Below are positions 1 to 8,814 of a stretch of 33,357 bases of DNA, piece after piece. The notes under the pieces were generated by a model. The model saw nothing but the letters and a program-made list of their open reading frames with translations, was not told the origin of the DNA and did no database searches. Source of the DNA: an uncultured Clostridia bacterium (GTDB lineage: Bacteria > Bacillota > Clostridia > Lachnospirales > CAG-274); contig CANPXH010000026.1 of the NCBI GenBank assembly GCA_947585865.1, positions 1-33,357 on the forward strand. Direction: 5' to 3'. How positions within the stretch are numbered: the first letter of the stretch is position 1; each line of letters begins with the position of its first letter. Position numbers and translations under genes: made by a program.

Positions 1-4
1 CGAG

Positions 5-77
5 TGGAGACGACGAGATTCGAACTCGTGACCCCCTGCTTGCAAGGCAGGTGCTCTCCCAACTGAGCTACGCCCCC
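5..77 (-). tRNA. tRNA-Ala (TGC anticodon)
   Basis: On the minus strand this 73-base segment folds as a full cloverleaf. The acceptor arm GGGGGCG pairs with CGTCTCC, allowing G-U pairs. The anticodon loop is CTTGCAA with TGC, the D arm carries AGCTCAGTTGGG, and the T loop is GTTCGAATC. The discriminator base is A and no CCA is encoded. It is the last gene of the rRNA operon visible before the left edge; 23S is expected beyond it. Confidence 0.97.
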
Positions 78-83
78 TTTGTG

Positions 84-276
84 ACATTTACGAACGTAGT
101 GAAGTAAATGTTACACCGAAAACGGTTAAAGCAACAGTGGTGTTTTTAACTTGTTAAAAACACTGCGAACGCTTTAAGCGTTTTCTTGTGAAGTCACTAC
201 AGTTTTGCTTATTCAATAGCAAGTATTTGCACAGAAAAAGTTATAAGCAAAACTGTTTTAAATTTGCTTAAAACAG
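84..276 (-). other. Hairpin-rich spacer between tRNA-Ile and tRNA-Ala
   Basis: The spacer is unusually long (340-78) and packed with inverted repeats. Stems lie at 84-112 (ACATTTA/TAAATGT), 140-163 (GTGTTTTTAAC and its complement), 168-182 (AACGCTT/AAGCGTT), 200-212 with 243-255 (CAGTTTTGCTTAT, 13 bp) and 253-261 with 268-276 (CTGTTTTAA). The last two share bases 253-255, so they compete. These are probably pre-rRNA/tRNA processing structures for RNase III or similar enzymes. No U-run follows them, so I do not read them as terminators. Confidence 0.6.
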
Positions 277-339
277 CAAACGCTTTTCACTTTTTCATGT
301 GAAGCATCTACAGCTTATCTCTTATGTTCACATTGGGAA

Positions 340-413
<74 letters not shown>

Positions 414-497
414 ATGTCAGACATCTACAGCCGATGTCCATTCAGCTTTATATATAACTGCTTGTGCAGTCTTTTTAACAAGGTGTGAATTCATTAC

Positions 498-549
498 GTA
501 AAACAACCTTTCAAATAATCCTTGCAGATTATTTGAAAATTTGTTTTAC
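498..549 (-). other. Stem-loop immediately 3' of 5S rRNA
   Basis: A two-part hairpin directly follows the 5S 3' end. The outer stem is GTAAAACAA (498-506) with TTGTTTTAC (541-549). The inner stem is CAAATAATC (512-520) with GATTATTTG (527-535). There is no T-run beyond it in the direction of transcription, and tRNA genes follow. A processing signal releasing 5S from the precursor is therefore more likely than a terminator. Confidence 0.6.
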
Positions 550-666
550 AACGGCGACCACTTATTTTCCCGGGCAGTCTCCCGCCAAGTATCTTCAGCC
601 GTTTGAGTCTTAACCATCGTGTTCGGCATGGGAACGGGTGTTTCCCTCAAGCGCATCGTCACCGAA
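550..666 (-). rRNA. rrf: 5S ribosomal RNA
   Basis: The minus strand reads the standard 5S core, including ACACCCGTTCCCATGCCGAA and a terminal helix CGGTGAC (664-658) pairing with GTCGCCG (558-552). Length is about 117 bases, normal for bacterial 5S. It lies only about 80 bases after the 16S 3' end and before tRNA-Ile. Most bacteria place 5S after 23S, so this location is unusual. The exact ends are estimated from the helix. Confidence 0.93.
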
Positions 667-685
667 AATTTTTTGCTCATTCTTT

Positions 686-716
686 TAAAATGAACATTGA
701 AAACCAAATAACTTGA
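686..716 (-). other. 3' half of the 16S processing stem
   Basis: This 31-base segment just after 16S is complementary in the transcript to the leader segment at 2402-2432. The three non-identical positions all give G-U pairs, so the helix is uninterrupted. It would bring the 16S ends together for RNase III cleavage and places 5S outside the 16S stalk. Confidence 0.8.
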
Positions 717-741
717 TTTACTTGCATCCTCTCCCCTTTTT

Positions 742-2274
<1,533 letters not shown>

Positions 2275-2401
2275 AAGTTTGCGCTCAGTGATTTACTCAC
2301 TAGCTTTTTTTGCATTTTTATAGTTGTGTCCAACTTCTTCCTTAATTTACTCTTGTGGAGTCAATTCAAAAGAATTTTTTGGGTTTGAGTATTGTTTTCT
2401 T

Positions 2402-2432
2402 TCAAGTTATTCAGTTTTCAATGTCCATTTTA
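2402..2432 (-). other. 5' half of the 16S processing stem
   Basis: This leader segment pairs with 686-716 over 31 bases in the precursor RNA: 28 Watson-Crick pairs and three G-U wobbles at 2412, 2413 and 2425. A separate stem-loop follows the promoter at 2434-2465 (CTGTTGA with TCAACAG enclosing CGATG-GAAA-CATCG). Confidence 0.8.
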
Positions 2433-2473
2433 TCTGTTGATCAACGATGTTTCCATCGTCAACAGCAAAATTA

Positions 2474-2502
2474 ATTTTATCATATAATATACGCCTTGTC
2501 AA
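2474..2502 (-). promoter_or_regulatory. rRNA operon promoter
   Basis: The minus strand has a perfect -35 TTGACA (2502-2497), a 17-base spacer and a -10 TAAAAT (2479-2474). It lies about 200 bases upstream of mature 16S, with the leader hairpin and processing stem between. This is a typical strong sigma-A rRNA promoter; I saw no clear second promoter in the leader. Confidence 0.85.
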
Positions 2503-2547
2503 TATATTTTTTTCAATATTTTCAACAAATTTAAATTTTTTTCACGG

Positions 2548-2721
2548 CTATACAAATCGGTTCATATCCGCATCATATCTGTAATCCACGCTTGCAAGCT
2601 TGCTGCATATATCGCTTGGGGATGCGTTGTATCTTTGGCACAGATCTTCAAGGCTGGCGTAATTATCTCTCAGCTGAGTGTTTACAAAGCTTAAAAGGAT
2701 CATTGGATCGCTCGGCATCAT
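2548..2721 (-). CDS. DUF4250 family small protein
   Basis: This 57-residue gene begins MMPSDPMILLSFVNTQLRDN and ends RYDADMNRFV. The pattern PxDPxxLLSxVNTxLRDxY followed by a predicted helix-turn-helix-like region (SLEDLCQRYNASPSDICSKL, residues 23-42) matches the DUF4250 family, widespread in Clostridia and functionally uncharacterised. Its ATG overlaps the stop of the upstream DUF5662 gene as ATGA, so it is probably translationally coupled. A second in-frame ATG at codon 2 is an equally possible start. The upstream purine run AAAGGGGAAGG can serve as ribosome binding site. A role in nucleic-acid binding is only a guess from the helix pattern. Confidence 0.85.
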   Translation of the reverse strand: MMPSDPMILLSFVNTQLRDNYASLEDLCQRYNASPSDICSKLASVDYRYDADMNRFV

Positions 2722-3257
2722 ACCTTCCCCTTTCTGAGTTGTCTTATATATCGGAATGTCTCTTTTTCGCCTTTTTCTGAAAGCATTACAAGGAGCTTCT
2801 CTATAAGAGCGGCAGTATTGGGATGCACCCTCCTGAAATCCTTTCTGCTGTTGTAATAATCAAGCGCAAAAGAATCGTTGTACTTGTCTTTGCCGTATAT
2901 CTTGCTTGCGGCAACTCTGTCGCAAAACATTTCTATAACGTATTTAAGCGGCATTTCAACAGGCTCCATCATATGAGTCGTGTTGCTGTAATCTGTCCAG
3001 TATTCAAAATGATGCTTGTTTCTGCCCTTGTGATGCATCCACGCTTTTGAATATCCATTTACTTCTCTGCACCTGTCATTTGGGCTTCTTGTGCCCTGAT
3101 AATACTTTGCACCCTCAGAAAACTCAGTGCAGCTGTATTTGGACAGATCGTGAAGAAGGCCTTGAAGAGGTATCCCCGCCTTGAAGCAATGGAGCATTAC
3201 CTTGTGTCTGTGCTTTGTTATCGTTTTGAAATGAGCAATAGCGTTTTTAAGGCTCAT
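2718..3257 (-). CDS. DUF5662 family protein
   Basis: A 179-residue protein, counted from the ATG that follows AAAGGAGGG by seven bases; a longer start at 3275 would put that ribosome binding site inside the gene. The His-rich, Asp-rich sequence has LLHDLSKYS (near residues 34-42), a HHKGRNKHHFEYW motif and EMFCDRVAAS. These resemble the DUF5662 family, whose His/Asp pattern recalls HD-type metal-binding hydrolases; the reaction is unknown. It is followed by the overlapping DUF4250 gene, so the two form a small operon. A promoter is visible at 3287-3315. The family call is from memory of motifs. Confidence 0.85.
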   Translation of the reverse strand: MSLKNAIAHFKTITKHRHKVMLHCFKAGIPLQGLLHDLSKYSCTEFSEGAKYYQGTRSPNDRCREVNGYSKAWMHHKGRNKHHFEYWTDYSNTTHMMEPVEMPLKYVIEMFCDRVAASKIYGKDKYNDSFALDYYNSRKDFRRVHPNTAALIEKLLVMLSEKGEKETFRYIRQLRKGKV

Positions 3258-3286
3258 GGTACACCCTCCTTTCACGGTTATCTATT

Positions 3287-3315
3287 ATGATACTACTGTT
3301 AAGGAAGAATTGCAA
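3287..3315 (-). promoter_or_regulatory. Promoter of the DUF5662-DUF4250 operon
   Basis: On the minus strand a -35 TTGCAA (3315-3310), a 17-base spacer and a -10 TATCAT (3292-3287) lie about 30 bases upstream of the start codon at 3257. Confidence 0.6.
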
Positions 3316-3404
3316 GGTAAAGTTTTTACATACCCGGTATTTTAGAATTTTTGCATATCCCTTGGAGAAATATTTGGTGTTACCCCAACTATTGACAAAG
3401 AGCC

Positions 3405-3433
3405 AAAAAAAGAAGAGCCCATATGGGCTCTTC
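3405..3433 (-). terminator. Intrinsic terminator of the stalk-domain protein gene
   Basis: The minus strand has an 11-bp perfect stem GAAGAGCCCAT with its complement, followed by seven T residues. It lies about 35 bases past the stop at 3470 and separates this strong unit from the downstream DUF5662 promoter. Confidence 0.95.
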
Positions 3434-3469
3434 CTTTATATCTTAACTAATTAATATTTAGCTTAAAGA

Positions 3470-6016
3470 TTAGTTGTAGATAGCTGTTCTAGTTTCAGCA
3501 TCCCAAGATACAGGAACACCAAGTGCAGTACCAAGAGCTCTGAAAGGTACGAACATTCTGCCATCAACGATCTCAGCCTTAACACCATTCTCCATAGTGA
3601 TAGCTGTACCATCGATAACCATTACAGGGCTGTTAGCCTGGAACTGGATTATCTTCTGGCCGTTACCTGCTGCGTAAAGGATAGTAGCAACCTTGTTTAC
3701 AGCATCCCAAGTGATCTTGCTAGTATTGTCAGCGTCTTCAACAGCACTCTGATCAACACCGATTGCTAATGCAACGAATCTTAACGGAACCATAGTAGAG
3801 TTAGAAGCAGTCTGGATATAAGCTGCTGTATCCATAGCTACGTCCTTACCATCCATCTTGATAGTGTTAGAACCGATAGTAACCTCAACCTTGCCATCAA
3901 GAGTACCAGTCTCAGTCTTGATTGTTAAGTAATCCTTGAACTCGAAACCTTCTACCTCGAATGCATCTATGTTGTGGTAATCACTGCTGCTCTCCTTAAC
4001 ACCTGTCTCCATAGCAGAGAACTTGTCAGAAGTAACGTCTGTGATAGTAGAATCCTGATCAGCATCTTCCTCATAGTTGTTTACAACTGCTTCGCCTGAA
4101 ACGAGTAAGCTGTAGCTACCATAAGGTATAGATCTTGTAGTACCAACCTTGATACCTGATACAGTTATAGTTGCAGGATTGTTGTAAGAAGCACCGTCAA
4201 CAGTGAATTCGATTCTGCTGCTGTCAGAGTCATTAGTTACCTTGAATGTCTTAACCTCAACTTCACCGTCAACAGCGTAGTCGATGTCAGAATCATCAAA
4301 TGCTATATCATCTGAATAAGTGTCATCTAACTTGATCTCAACCTTCTCGTCTTCAAGAAGAGCGCCTGCATAAGCTTCCTTGATAACTACGTCAGCAGTC
4401 TCAACAGCCTTGTAACCTAAGTTAGCAGTTGTTGAAGCAGCCTCAACAGTTATAGGAGTAACAACCTTAGCTACAGTTAAAGGTGATATCTGATCCTTGT
4501 CTAAGCCTGCGCCTGAAACAGCTACAGTTACATCACCTGAGAAATCAGCTGAAGCACTGATGTATAACTGAAGGTCAATGTATGAACATTCCTTATCGTT
4601 TAAAGCGTTGCCGATAGAAGCAAATCTTAAAGTAGTACCTTCGTCAACGATTGAACCCTTGTAGAATGGATCCTTATCTGTTACGTACTTAGAACCGGTT
4701 AACTCATAACCAACGATCTTAACGCCATCAGGAACTGTGAATTCAAGCTTTCTGCTTGTTAACCAAGTGTCAGGAGAAGTCTCAGCGAATTCGAATTCTG
4801 CTGTTGCAAAATCATCTTCGTCTAAGTCATCATTTCTAAGGAATGATCTACCAGCAAAGATAGTAGGAACATCCTCAAGTGCAGTTAAAGCAAAACCGTA
4901 GTCTGCTCTTTCGCCGACCTTAACGATTTCTCTTGTGATACCGTCGCCACCGGAAACGGTGAACTCGATATCGCCATACTTATCTTCGTCGTCAGCCTCA
5001 ACAGTGATGTTGTTGAAGTTGATAGCACGAAGCTTATCAGTATTCATTGTATTAAAGTTAGCAGGAATATGGAAGGTGATTTCTCTCTTATTATCGCTAA
5101 GTTCGAATACACCTGCAGTTTCCTTTGTTATCTCTGTGAAGATACCGTCAGAGTTTACGCCAGGAGCTACAGTACCGATATCAGTGATAGTGTAGTTACC
5201 GTTAACTCTTAACTTGATCTCTTCGTCCTTCTTAAATGTACCTGTAACATCTTCCTTAACAGTTAAAGTCTTAACAGTATAGCTGTCGCCAGATGTAACA
5301 CGGATATTAGAATTAGCAACAGAAGCTGTTGTAGAACCGTCATCATCGATTACTGTAGCTACAGTGTAGCTGTTCTCAGTAACCATAGCGCCGTTAGCGT
5401 CAACAGTAACAACTATAGCACCTTCGCTACTATCTGATACATCGATAGGAAGCTTGATAGAGAATCTAGGTGTGTTGTAAGCTATAGCATTGCTGTTCTG
5501 GATATCAGCTTCTCTTACAGGACATAATCTTACTTCGATGCTGCTGTCATCGATGTACTTAAGTAAGTATGGTAATTCAGATGACTTTGCATCCTTAACA
5601 TAAGTCTTGAGCTTACCAGCTAAAAGAGAGTCATATGGCTGATTTAAAGCATCATTTTCCATGATCTTATCCCAACCAACGCTAGAGTCATTCTCAGCTC
5701 TCCAAGCGTAGTCAGCACTCTCAACTAAGCCCTTGTTGAACTCACCGTTCTCGATATTGATTATGATAGAGTCCTGAGTAGTGATCTCATCATTAGGTCT
5801 GATATCGAGTGTAACAGGCTCGCCTTTTGATAATACCTGATTAACTTCTTCTGTTATTTTTTCGTTGTCTTCAGTGTAAGAAACTGTTGTAGGGAAAGAA
5901 TCCGTTCTTACAGTAACGCCTGACTTAACGCTGTTTGAAGAAGAAGCAAAGGCATTCATTGGAAGCATACTAACTGTTAAAGCAGCTGCTAACAATAAAG
6001 CAATTTTTCTTTTCAT
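3470..6016 (-). CDS. Secreted stalk-domain (copper amine oxidase N-like) surface protein
   Basis: An 848-residue exported protein. Residues 1-24 form a signal peptide (positive start, LLLAAALTVSM core, cleavage after AFA). A long acidic beta-rich region of Asp/Thr/Val-rich modules follows. Residues about 742-848 carry two MVPLRF/MFVPFRALG-type repeats, typical of the copper amine oxidase N-terminal-like (stalk) domain. In Clostridia this domain often sits on cell-wall-associated proteins. A consensus promoter (6083-6111), AAGGAGG before ATG, a strong terminator and narrow codon choice (for example AAC, GTT, AGA) suggest very high expression, as for an S-layer or major surface protein. No SLH repeats or sortase motif were seen, so anchoring is unknown. 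Confidence 0.88.
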   Translation of the reverse strand: MKRKIALLLAAALTVSMLPMNAFASSSNSVKSGVTVRTDSFPTTVSYTEDNEKITEEVNQVLSKGEPVTLDIRPNDEITTQDSIIINIENGEFNKGLVESADYAWRAENDSSVGWDKIMENDALNQPYDSLLAGKLKTYVKDAKSSELPYLLKYIDDSSIEVRLCPVREADIQNSNAIAYNTPRFSIKLPIDVSDSSEGAIVVTVDANGAMVTENSYTVATVIDDDGSTTASVANSNIRVTSGDSYTVKTLTVKEDVTGTFKKDEEIKLRVNGNYTITDIGTVAPGVNSDGIFTEITKETAGVFELSDNKREITFHIPANFNTMNTDKLRAINFNNITVEADDEDKYGDIEFTVSGGDGITREIVKVGERADYGFALTALEDVPTIFAGRSFLRNDDLDEDDFATAEFEFAETSPDTWLTSRKLEFTVPDGVKIVGYELTGSKYVTDKDPFYKGSIVDEGTTLRFASIGNALNDKECSYIDLQLYISASADFSGDVTVAVSGAGLDKDQISPLTVAKVVTPITVEAASTTANLGYKAVETADVVIKEAYAGALLEDEKVEIKLDDTYSDDIAFDDSDIDYAVDGEVEVKTFKVTNDSDSSRIEFTVDGASYNNPATITVSGIKVGTTRSIPYGSYSLLVSGEAVVNNYEEDADQDSTITDVTSDKFSAMETGVKESSSDYHNIDAFEVEGFEFKDYLTIKTETGTLDGKVEVTIGSNTIKMDGKDVAMDTAAYIQTASNSTMVPLRFVALAIGVDQSAVEDADNTSKITWDAVNKVATILYAAGNGQKIIQFQANSPVMVIDGTAITMENGVKAEIVDGRMFVPFRALGTALGVPVSWDAETRTAIYN

Positions 6017-6082
6017 TGTTTTTTCCTCCTTATGAAAAATAAATGTGTAGAGGTTAGCATAATTTACCTCTTTTACAAAAGT

Positions 6083-6111
6083 ATTATAGCATTACACTCA
6101 AAACAAGTCAA
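6083..6111 (-). promoter_or_regulatory. Strong promoter of the stalk-domain protein gene
   Basis: The minus strand has -35 TTGACT (6111-6106), exactly 17 bases, then a perfect -10 TATAAT (6088-6083). It gives a leader of about 60 bases ending in AAGGAGG. This near-consensus promoter fits an abundant surface protein. Confidence 0.9.
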
Positions 6112-6119
6112 CCTCAAAA

Positions 6120-6568
6120 GCCAAATGTAATATTACTGTAACATTTGATCTGTCATCGGATATGACCCGCTATGTGCTTTGCTTGAACATAATATATCAC
6201 CTTTTAAAAAATAAATCAAGGGGTTTTGGGCAACTGTAAAGTAGGTGTAATATTTTCGATATTTTAGTAACAAACTGCGAATATTACTGCAAAATATAAC
6301 GGTTTTTTGCCTATGCCTTTCCATAATAGCCTGTTATATCCTCTGCTTATACGATACCCCGCCGCCCTATCACATATCTTCCAAAGCATATGCCATATTC
6401 GCTTCGGCGCTGTCATATGATCCGTCATTTGTTACATCGTCTGTAATATTTGATGTGGCCTGCGTAACAAATACAAAACATCGGCACAGGCAAAAAACCT
6501 ACTTGTAAAATTTTATATATAAATAGGAAGAAACTTATGCCATTTTGTCATTTTCATAATGAAAACAA
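6120..6568. other. Intergenic region with an inverted-repeat pair and no convincing gene
   Basis: This stretch between the last prophage gene and the surface-protein promoter has no frame with a start, ribosome binding site and protein-like composition. Two 17-base segments, 6301-6317 (GGTTTTTTGCCTATGCC) and 6483-6499, are inverted copies with one mismatch. The minus frame ending at the stop near 6378 reads VTQATSNITDDVTND and onward in a protein-like way but lacks a start after an upstream stop. It may be the tail of a decayed gene. Motifs around GTAATATT and GTAACATTTGAT recur near 6126 and 6431. Confidence 0.4.
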
Positions 6569-6847
6569 CTATTTTTCGCCTTCCTCTATCTTAGGCAGCC
6601 TGTCCAATATAACATATCTTTGACCCCCGTCACATCTTAAAAGAAGCAGCCTTTCATCCTGCTCATAGCTTGCACCGTAAAATCTCGTCGTCATAATGAT
6701 GAAATCCTCGGTGAGCTGCAGCTTCTGTTCTGTTTCTATAGTCAGCCTTTTGGGATCGGTCACCTTTCCCGTCACCACGGACACAGGCTTATCTCCTTCT
6801 ATCGCTTCTTTTGCAAGGAGCTTTATGATATCGCTTATGTCATTCAT
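6569..6847 (-). CDS. DUF2577 phage protein, XkdR-like
   Basis: A 92-residue protein beginning MNDISDIIKLLAKEAIEG and ending in an acidic tail. It matches the DUF2577 family (XkdR of PBSX, YqbR of skin), a small protein always found in the baseplate-hub region of contractile-tail phages. It overlaps the end of the XkdQ-like gene by 8 bases, with GGAGG just before the overlap, so the two are coupled. In PBSX the next gene is XkdS; here XkdS lies 6 kb away and nothing recognisable follows. It is the last prophage gene at this end. Confidence 0.88.
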   Translation of the reverse strand: MNDISDIIKLLAKEAIEGDKPVSVVTGKVTDPKRLTIETEQKLQLTEDFIIMTTRFYGASYEQDERLLLLRCDGGQRYVILDRLPKIEEGEK

Positions 6848-7796
6848 TTAATATACCTCCCATCACTTCTATCTCCATGATATGATTATTGTCCGCAAAT
6901 ATGTGCTTGCAGGTCTTGACCTCCATAAGCTCATTTACCTTAAAATCTCCTATATCAAGATCCACCCATACAAAAGAGCCTGCCCTTATATAAAGATTGC
7001 CTGCCGTCTTGATAACAAGACTTCTGTTCTTTGTCTTATACATATTAAGCAAACCTTTAGCCATGGCGTTTCCGTCTGTTCCTTCATCTATATGGGCATA
7101 GTATTGGAGCACTCCCCAGTCTCTTATCGATCCGGTATCCTTTGCCGTGTATACATTAAGAGTGTGAGTGTATTTCGTATCCTTCTTATGTATGAGCTTT
7201 ATGGAGTTGTAAACTCCCTTGTCGATAGTGGTATCATAATTAAAGTCAATAGAATCTCTGTCGTTGACAACAAGATTCGTTACCATTGAACTGCTTTTCC
7301 TTAAGTTTATGCTTCCGAAATCATCATACAGCACAAAGCTCTTGCCCGTGTATGCCTTTGTGAGGCTAAGGGCAGAGTATATGATGTCAAAAAGAGTGGA
7401 ATTGTCTTCTACCCTCATAGGTATAACATAACCCGTGTTTTCAATAGTGCCTTTTTTAAGGCCGTAGTCATCACATATCATATTTACTATATCGGAAGCT
7501 CTTTTGTATGTGTATGTGTAGGTGTCCTTATTTCTCAAGTATCTGAGCTGATCGTAACACACAGTGGAAATAAGCCCTTTCTTGTTCCTTGTTTTGCTGA
7601 AGACATAACCCATGAACATATTTCTGCCGCCTGATGTGAGCCACACCCTGTCGCCTTCCTTGTAATCTATACTACCTTCTTTCACAGCAGTAAATTTGAG
7701 CACTCCTGCTCCCCATTTTTCTGTGTATAGCGTTATCTCATTGCTCAGCACAGGCATAAATATGCCTTTTGCGCCTTCTATCCATAATTCTGTCAT
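6840..7796 (-). CDS. XkdQ/YqbQ-like tail hub protein
   Basis: A 318-residue protein counted from the ATG (MTELWIEGAKG) that follows AAAGGAG. A longer frame to 7844 exists but would begin inside the repeat block. The sequence shows the hub/late-control-D-like pattern of XkdQ: an N-terminal beta domain with YTEKWGAGVLKFT, GDRVWLTSGGRNMFMGYVF, then SDIVNMICDDYGL and a C-terminal MEVKTCKHIF region. Such proteins form the central hub of the contractile-tail baseplate. It is separated from the rest of the tail genes by about 1 kb of hairpin-rich repeats, so its transcription must cross or start within that block. Coupled to the DUF2577 gene. Confidence 0.85.
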   Translation of the reverse strand: MTELWIEGAKGIFMPVLSNEITLYTEKWGAGVLKFTAVKEGSIDYKEGDRVWLTSGGRNMFMGYVFSKTRNKKGLISTVCYDQLRYLRNKDTYTYTYKRASDIVNMICDDYGLKKGTIENTGYVIPMRVEDNSTLFDIIYSALSLTKAYTGKSFVLYDDFGSINLRKSSSMVTNLVVNDRDSIDFNYDTTIDKGVYNSIKLIHKKDTKYTHTLNVYTAKDTGSIRDWGVLQYYAHIDEGTDGNAMAKGLLNMYKTKNRSLVIKTAGNLYIRAGSFVWVDLDIGDFKVNELMEVKTCKHIFADNNHIMEIEVMGGILNE

Positions 7797-7820
7797 TGTT
7801 TGCTCCTTTCTTATATTCTT

Positions 7821-8802
7821 ATTTACTTTTTTAAAAAGTAACAAAAAACATTCAGCATTGTTTGTTGTTTATAATATGAATTTTTATTTATCTTACTTTA
7901 AAAAGTAAGCAAATTTTATGTACTTTTTTCGAAAAAAGTACCAAAAACGTGGGAACCTTCCGATGGTTCCCACCCCCTCCGAACGGCTTTTGGGGTACAA
8001 AGGTAATCTATTTTTGTAGCTTTCGACCCCAAAAGAATCGGGCTCCCACTTAGCCACGTTGCGGCTGTGGGAGGTGAGACTTCACATAAATATTGGCTTT
8101 TCAAATTGGAAAGATTTAAGGCTTGGACATATTACAACTAATTTTTAGACCTCTCTTAGCTGCGTTGCGGCTGTGGGAGGTGAGGCTTCACATAAATATT
8201 GGCTTTTCAAATTGGAAAGATTTAAGGCTTGGACATATTACAACTAATTTTTAGACCTCTCTTAGCTGCGTTGCGGCTGTGGGAGGTGAGCTTCGCATAA
8301 ATATTAGCTTATTAAATCGGAAAGATTTAAGACTTGGATAAATTGTATCATATAATAATACAACTGATTTCAAGCTTATAACTTTTATTCGTCTTACTTT
8401 AGAAAGTAAGACAAATAAAAAATTTAAATAAATGTTCTAACCTACTAAATTTCAGCGGTTAGAACCTCGCCGCCGCAGCGTGGCAAAAGGCGAGGTTGAG
8501 ACTCTTTTGGGGTCAAAAGGTATGGAATAAGAAAATTTCTGAGCCCCAAAAGCCGTTTAAGGGGCTGGTCGTATCACTTCGTGATACTGCTCGCCCAAGC
8601 ACCGGGGTGTGGGGAGAATCGGAACTCCCCATTGCACGGAAAGACTTATCCGACGGCCAAAGGCCGGCTTTCGGCGAAGCCGAAAGTGCTGAACGTTTTT
8701 GGTACTTTTTTCGCAAAAAAGTACATATAAGTTTGCATACTTTTTAAAGTAAGACAAACAAGAATAAGTCAAATAAAAAGTTTGCACTGCTTTTTAAAGC
8801 AG
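7821..8802. repeat. Hairpin-rich repeat block 1 (inverted-end element of about 860 bp)
   Basis: No gene is supported here. A stem TTACTTTTT/AAAAAGTAA stands at 7823-7841. An element then runs from 7892 (CTTACTTTAAAAAGTAAG) to 8753 (the same motif inverted). Going inward from the left are stems GTACTTTTTT/AAAAAAGTAC, TGGGAACC/GGTTCCCA (around 7949-7971), TTTTGGGG/CCCCAAAA and CTCCCAC/GTGGGAG (8043-8072). The right half holds the same order inverted, with different stem sequences: AACCTCGCC/GGCGAGGTT (8463-8496), CCCCAAAA at 8544-8551, GGGGAG/CTCCCC and GTACTTTTTT at 8702-8724. A related stem CTGCTTT/AAAGCAG is at 8787-8802. It splits the terminase gene from the XkdQ-like gene. Confidence 0.85.
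8052..8340. repeat. 106-bp tandem repeat inside block 1
   Basis: Units start at 8052, 8158 and 8264, with an exact period of 106 bases. Units 1 and 2 are almost identical. Unit 3 matches for about 75 bases and then diverges. Each unit starts in the loop of the CTCCCAC/GTGGGAG hairpin and includes TTCACATAAATATTGGCTTT. Recent tandem duplication is the simplest explanation. Confidence 0.9.
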
Positions 8803-8814
8803 CAAAACCAAAAC

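Noticed and set aside
498..549. Terminator after 5S
   Set aside because: The stem is strong but no T-run follows and two tRNA genes of the same operon lie downstream.
6133..6324. A 63-codon minus frame after the prophage
   Set aside because: Low-complexity basic sequence, no ribosome binding site, and no similarity that I recognise.
7892..8753. Insertion sequence or retron/group II intron
   Set aside because: No transposase, reverse transcriptase or other enzyme gene is present in any block; only hairpins and inverted ends are seen.
7916..8787. Short frames with FFxKKYQK/FCEKSTK-like peptides in the repeat blocks (also 20208-20420, 20732-20941, 33148-33339)
   Set aside because: They arise from the GTACTTTTTTCGAAAAAAGTAC palindrome being read in frame; no ribosome binding sites, and the frames do not agree between copies.
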